The notes under the pieces are model-generated. The model was not told the DNA's origin. It ran no database searches and was given only the letters and a program-made list of their open reading frames with translations. From positions 18,904,919 to 18,968,918 of the forward strand of contig ML664161.1 in NCBI GenBank assembly GCA_007570785.1: a stretch of DNA of 64,000 bases. Reading direction: 5' to 3'. Below are positions 60,342 through 64,000 of the stretch, piece by piece. Every line of letters begins with the position of its first letter. Within the stretch, counting starts at the first letter, position 1. The DNA is from Antilocapra americana. Lineage: Eukaryota; Chordata; Mammalia; Artiodactyla; Antilocapridae. The translations under genes were made by a program, and so were the position numbers.

Positions 60342-61608
60342 TTGGGGAACTAAGATGGCGGAGGAATAGGACGGGGAGTCCACACTCTCCCCAACAAATA
60401 CACCAAAGGAACATTTAAATACCAAACAAACTCCATAAAACAACATCTGAATGCTGGCATAGGTCTTCAGGCACCTGGAAAGACAACCCATTGCCGAAGA
60501 AAGAAGGTAGGACCAAAGGGGAAAAAAAAAAAGTAAAAAGAGAGGCAAAGAGTCAGGGACTGAGATTCATCTCGGAAGGGGAGCCTCGAAAGAGATAAAG
60601 GTTTTCGAACGTCGGGAAACCTTCTCACTGGTGGATCTGAGAGATCTGAGGCGAATCTCAGAGAGCATAAAAGTCGGGAGTAGAAGCCGATAAATAGTTA
60701 AGCCCCTTAGAGAACATCTCTAACAGCAAACTCTAGCGGAGCGGCGGCCGGGCGCCCCATCCCCCACGAGCCAGAGGACTGCTCAGGGAGGGGCGGGCCA
60801 CTCGCTTAGGGGGAGGACTGAGATTGAACGCCTGGGGCAGACTAAGGGTCCTAACCGAGGGTGCTAACCGGAGATAGACCGCTGGGTAGCCTTCCCGAGG
60901 AAGACCCCCCGCCAGGCTTGCGCGTAGCCTTCCAGAGGAAGACCCCCCCTGCCAGGCTCGCACACAGAACAAAGGGCAGCGAGGACTTGGTCCGCTGCGC
61001 GAGACAGCCGGGTGGAGCTGGGCAGCTGCGGGCTACGGTCCGGCCCAGCCCCCGCCGGAGAGCGCCCCTGCGAGGCTTCTGCCCCCAAACCGCAGGCAGA
61101 ATTGGGTGCTAGCCAAGACCTCTAGGGGCTCCGGACAGTCACCACCAGAATTCAGCCCTTCTCATATCTGAGAAGACGCCCCCAGCTGCACGCCTAGAAA
61201 ACCGAGCAGCTAGGCCGGGGGAGGGGAGAAGCCGCAGCCCCCAACTGCGTCACCAGAGTGCACCGCCAGAGTCTGCAGCTGCACATCTGAGAAGACACGC
61301 CCAGCTGCAAGCAGAAACAGCCGAGCGGCTGGGCCTGGGGAGGGGAGAAGCCACAGCCTCCAATTGTGTCATCAGAGTGCGCCACCAGCCGAGAGCCTGA
61401 GCAGAGGGGGCAGGAAAAGCGCAGGCACCGGGAGCGGGCCAAACCCCAGAGCGCTGAATAGACACTGAAGGGGCCAGCAGAGGACGCCAAATCAAGCAGG
61501 ACGAACCGCTTAAGAGCCCAACCAGGAAACTTTGACAAAACACACATCCAACCCCTCCCATAGTGAGGAACCCCCACAATAAAGGGACAACACAGAAAGA
61601 TAAACAAA
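60342..61608 (+). promoter_or_regulatory. L1 5' UTR / internal promoter
   Basis: 1.27-kb leader, strongly CpG-rich from about 60710 to 61460. aagatggcgg at 60352-60361, at the very start, matches the YY1-type site that sets transcription initiation in other mammalian L1s (family knowledge). It contains tandem units: 38 bp twice (60886-60923, 60924-60962) and about 119 bp twice (61166-61284, 61285-61403). Antisense open frames here are a by-product of high GC. Confidence 0.85.
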
Positions 61609-62535
61609 ATGAAAAGGGAGAGAAACACCCAGCAGGTAAAGGTACAGGATAAATGTCCTCCAGACCAAATAAAAGATGAAGAGATAGGATGTCTACCTGA
61701 TAAAGAATTCCGAATAATGATAGTGAAAATGATTCAAAACCTGGAAAATAAGTTGGAGTTGCAGTTCAATAACCTGCAGGCAAGGATCGAGAAGATGCAG
61801 GTAAGCTTTAACAAGGACTTAGAAGAAATGAAAAAGAGTCAAAATACAATAAATAATGCAATAAATGAGATCAAAAACACCCTGGAGGGAACCAACAGTA
61901 GAATAACAGAGACAGAAGACAGGATAAGTGAGATAGAAGATAGAATGGCAGAAATAAATGAAACAGAAAGGAATAATGAAAAGAGAATTAAAAGAAATGA
62001 GGACAATCTCAGAGACCTCTGGGACAGTATTAAACGCACCAATATTCGAATCATAGGAATCCCAGAAGAAGAAGACAAAAAGAAAGACCATCAAAACATT
62101 CTTGAAGAAATAATTGTTGAAAATTTCCCTAAATTGGGAAAGCAAATAACCTCTCAGGTCCAAGAAACACAGAGGGTCCCAAATAGAATGAACCCCAAGC
62201 GGAACACCCCAAGACACATATTAATCAAATTAACAAATATTAAATACAAAGACCAAATATTAAAAGCAGCGAAGGAGAAGCAAAAAATAACCCACAAGGG
62301 GAATCCCATCAGGATAACAGCTAATCTCTCAACAGAAACGCTTCAAGCCAGAAGGGAATGGCAGAGCATTCTTAAAGTCATGGAAGAAAACAATCTACAA
62401 CCCCGATTACTGTACCCAGCAAAAATTTCATTCAAATTTGAAGGAGAATTCAAAAGTTTTTCAGACAAGCAGAAACTGAGAGAATTCAGCAACACCAAAC
62501 CAGCCCTCCAACGAATGCTAAAGGATCTTTCCTAG
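61609..62535 (+). CDS. L1 ORF1 protein (RNA-binding chaperone)
   Basis: Intact 308-residue ORF1p, which coats L1 RNA as trimers in the cytoplasmic ribonucleoprotein needed for retrotransposition (family knowledge). Residues 1-40 form a charged N-terminal region. About 42-142 is coiled coil with regular I/L/M heptads, including RISEIE (105-110), fitting the RhxxhE trimer motif. About 145-237 is an RRM-like domain (NIRIIGIPE 145-153, RHILIKLTN 202-210). About 238-308 is the C-terminal domain with YPAKISF (269-275). The basic stretch NRMNPKRNTPRH (192-203) is the usual conserved segment. Start chosen at the first ATG after the CpG-rich leader; the context is agaaacaaaATGa-like and unremarkable. 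ORF2 follows after a 56-bp spacer. No stops or frameshifts. Function of this copy is inferred; ORF2 of the same element is damaged. Confidence 0.93.
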   Translation: MKRERNTQQVKVQDKCPPDQIKDEEIGCLPDKEFRIMIVKMIQNLENKLELQFNNLQARIEKMQVSFNKDLEEMKKSQNTINNAINEIKNTLEGTNSRITETEDRISEIEDRMAEINETERNNEKRIKRNEDNLRDLWDSIKRTNIRIIGIPEEEDKKKDHQNILEEIIVENFPKLGKQITSQVQETQRVPNRMNPKRNTPRHILIKLTNIKYKDQILKAAKEKQKITHKGNPIRITANLSTETLQARREWQSILKVMEENNLQPRLLYPAKISFKFEGEFKSFSDKQKLREFSNTKPALQRMLKDLS

Positions 62536-62591
62536 ATAGGAAACACAGATGGGATATATAATCTCCATCCCAAAACAATAAAATAGAAGAA

Positions 62592-64000
62592 ATGGCAACA
62601 TGATCATATTTATCAATAATTACCTTAAATGTAAACGGGTTGAATGCCCCAACCAAAAGACAAAGACTGGCCGATTGGATACAGAAACAGGACCCGTATA
62701 AATGTGGTCTACAAGAGACCCACCTCAAACCTAGGGACACATATAGACTGAAAGTTAAAGGCTGGAAAAAGATATTCCATGCAAATAAAGACCAAAAGAA
62801 AGCAGGAGTGGCAATACTCATATCAGATAAAGTAGACTTTAAAATAAAGGCGGTGAAAAAAGATAAAGATGTACATTACATAATGATCAAAGAATCAATC
62901 CAAGAAGAAGAAATAACAATTACAAATATTTATGCACCCAACATAGGAGCACCACAATATGTAAGGCAAATGCTAACAAATATGAAAGGGGAAATTAACA
63001 ACAACACAATAATAATGGGAGACTTTAATACACCACTCACACCAATGGATAGATCAACTAGACAGAAAAGTAAAAAGAAAATTCAAACTTTAAATGATAC
63101 AATAGACCAACTAGACCTAATTGATATCTATAGGTCACTCCACCCCAAACAAGGAATTTCACCTTTTTCTCAAGCGCACACGGGACCTTCTCCAGGATAG
63201 ATCACATCCTGGGCCATAAATCTAGCCCTGGTAAATTCAAAAATATTGAAATCATCCCAAGCATCTTTTCTGATCACAATGCAGTGAGATTAGATATCAA
63301 TTACAGGAGAAAACCATTCAAAACCTCCAACATATGGAGGCTCAACAACACACTGCTGAATAACCAACAAATCACAGAAGAAATAAAAAATGAAATTCAG
63401 TTATGCATAGTAACCAATGAAAATGAAAACAAAACAGCCCAAAACCTATGGGACACTGTGAAAGCAGTGCTAAGGGGAAGGTTCATAGCAATACAAGCTC
63501 ACCTCAGGAAACAAGAAAAAAATCAAATAAATAACCTTACTTTACACCTAAAGCAACTAGAAATGGAAGAAATGCAGAAGCCCAGGTCTAGTAGAAGGAA
63601 AGAAATCTTAAAGATCAGGGCAGAAATAAATGCACAGGAAACAAAAGAGACCATAGCAAAAATCAACCAATCCAAAAGCTGGTTCTTTGAGAAGATAAAT
63701 AAAATTGACAAACCATTAGCCAGACTCATCAAGAAACAAAGGGAGAAGAACCAAATCAACAGAATTAGAAATGAAAACGGAGAGATCACAACAGAAAACA
63801 CAGAAATACAAAGGATCATAAGAGACTATTATCAGCAACTATATGCAAATGAACTGGAAACCTGGATGAAATGGACAGATTCCTAGAAAAGTACAACTTT
63901 CCAAGACTAAACCAGGAAGAGATAGATAATCTTAACAGACCCATCACAAGCACGGAAATTGAAACCGTAATCAGAAATCTTCCAAAAAAACAAAAGCCCA
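62592..64000 (+). pseudogene. L1 ORF2 (endonuclease/RT), disabled, partial
   Basis: ORF2 would start at ATG 62592 (MAT), but codon 4 is TGA (62601-62603). The frame then stays open through the AP-like endonuclease: LNVNGLNAPTKRQRLADW, QETHLKPRD, YIMIKESIQ, NIYAPNIGAPQYV and the catalytic GDFN near 63018-63029. An apparent one-base deletion in the A run near 63147-63149 shifts it. The next frame carries SRIDHILGHKS and SDHNAVRLDI (SDH motif near 63269), then the linker to YYQQLYANELE. A second apparent one-base deletion near 63855-63860 (ggaaacctgg where paralogous frames need one more A) shifts it again. The window ends before the RT core (FADD). Confidence 0.9.

Larger units (their letters stand above)
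60342..64000 (+). mobile_element. young L1 (L1_BT type), 5' complete, cut by window end
   Basis: Starts near attggggaactaagatggcg inside the ORF2 of the older L1 and retains 5' UTR, ORF1 and the first half of ORF2. It continues beyond the window. A complete 5' UTR and an uninterrupted ORF1 indicate a recent insertion, but ORF2 carries disabling changes. The target duplication cannot be checked because the 3' end is outside. Confidence 0.95.

Noticed and set aside
60733..61628. Several 70-144-codon frames on both strands
   Set aside because: All fall in the GC-rich 5' UTR of the young L1 and are by-products of base composition.
1..64000. CRISPR arrays, prokaryotic operons, endogenous retroviral genes
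   Set aside because: No regularly spaced repeats with unique spacers, no bacterial gene organisation, and no recognisable gag, pol or env sequence of retroviral type. The RT motifs present (YADD, FADD with LINE context) belong to BovB and L1.

Overview
This is mammalian nuclear DNA from a ruminant (Bovidae, or a close ruminant relative). The evidence is its repeat content: at least thirteen Bov-tA SINEs (tRNA-Glu-derived), four pieces of the RTE-type LINE BovB, and three copies of a young ruminant L1 (L1_BT type) with its characteristic 3' UTR. Older mammal-wide repeats (L2, MIR, old L1) fill much of the rest. I see no intact host protein-coding gene, no RNA gene and no retrovirus. The window reads as intergenic or intronic sequence dominated by layered retrotransposon insertions. 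Family names come from recalled consensus features and were not checked against a repeat database.

Layout. 1-7.1 kb: mostly single-copy AT-rich DNA with two Bov-tA copies, a 28-base C run and some sequence that looks like conserved non-coding DNA. 7.2-8.8 kb: a BovB copy with a 5' inversion. 8.8-14.9 kb: single-copy DNA with L2 and MIR, and a small CpG-rich block near 12 kb. 14.9-17.5 kb: an old L1 3' end, then a second BovB that carries a nested Bov-tA. 18-27 kb: several Bov-tA copies in L2/MIR-bearing sequence. 27.6-29.5 kb: L2 remnants with a short young L1 insertion. 30-45.4 kb: single-copy DNA with MIR, L2, a third BovB and a degenerate L1/HAL1-like stretch. 45.46-46.37 kb: a probable processed pseudogene of a gene I do not recognise. 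46.6-51.8 kb: minus-strand L1, a BovB 3' end, and an inverted/forward L1. 52.3-53.3 kb: a homeodomain-motif-rich single-copy block. 53.7-60.3 kb: an old, essentially full-length L1 cut up by later insertions. 60.34 kb to the end: a young L1 inserted into the old one.

The young L1 has a CpG-rich 5' UTR, an intact 308-codon ORF1 and an ORF2 damaged by a TGA at codon 4 and two apparent one-base deletions. The best material for a second look is structural. Three insertions show 5' inversions of the twin-priming kind. There are tandem units in the young L1 5' UTR. A 92-bp duplication copied the edge of a younger L1 insertion. A DNA-transposon-like element with inverted ends sits inside the old L1 ORF1. 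I found nothing that supports a wholly new biological system.
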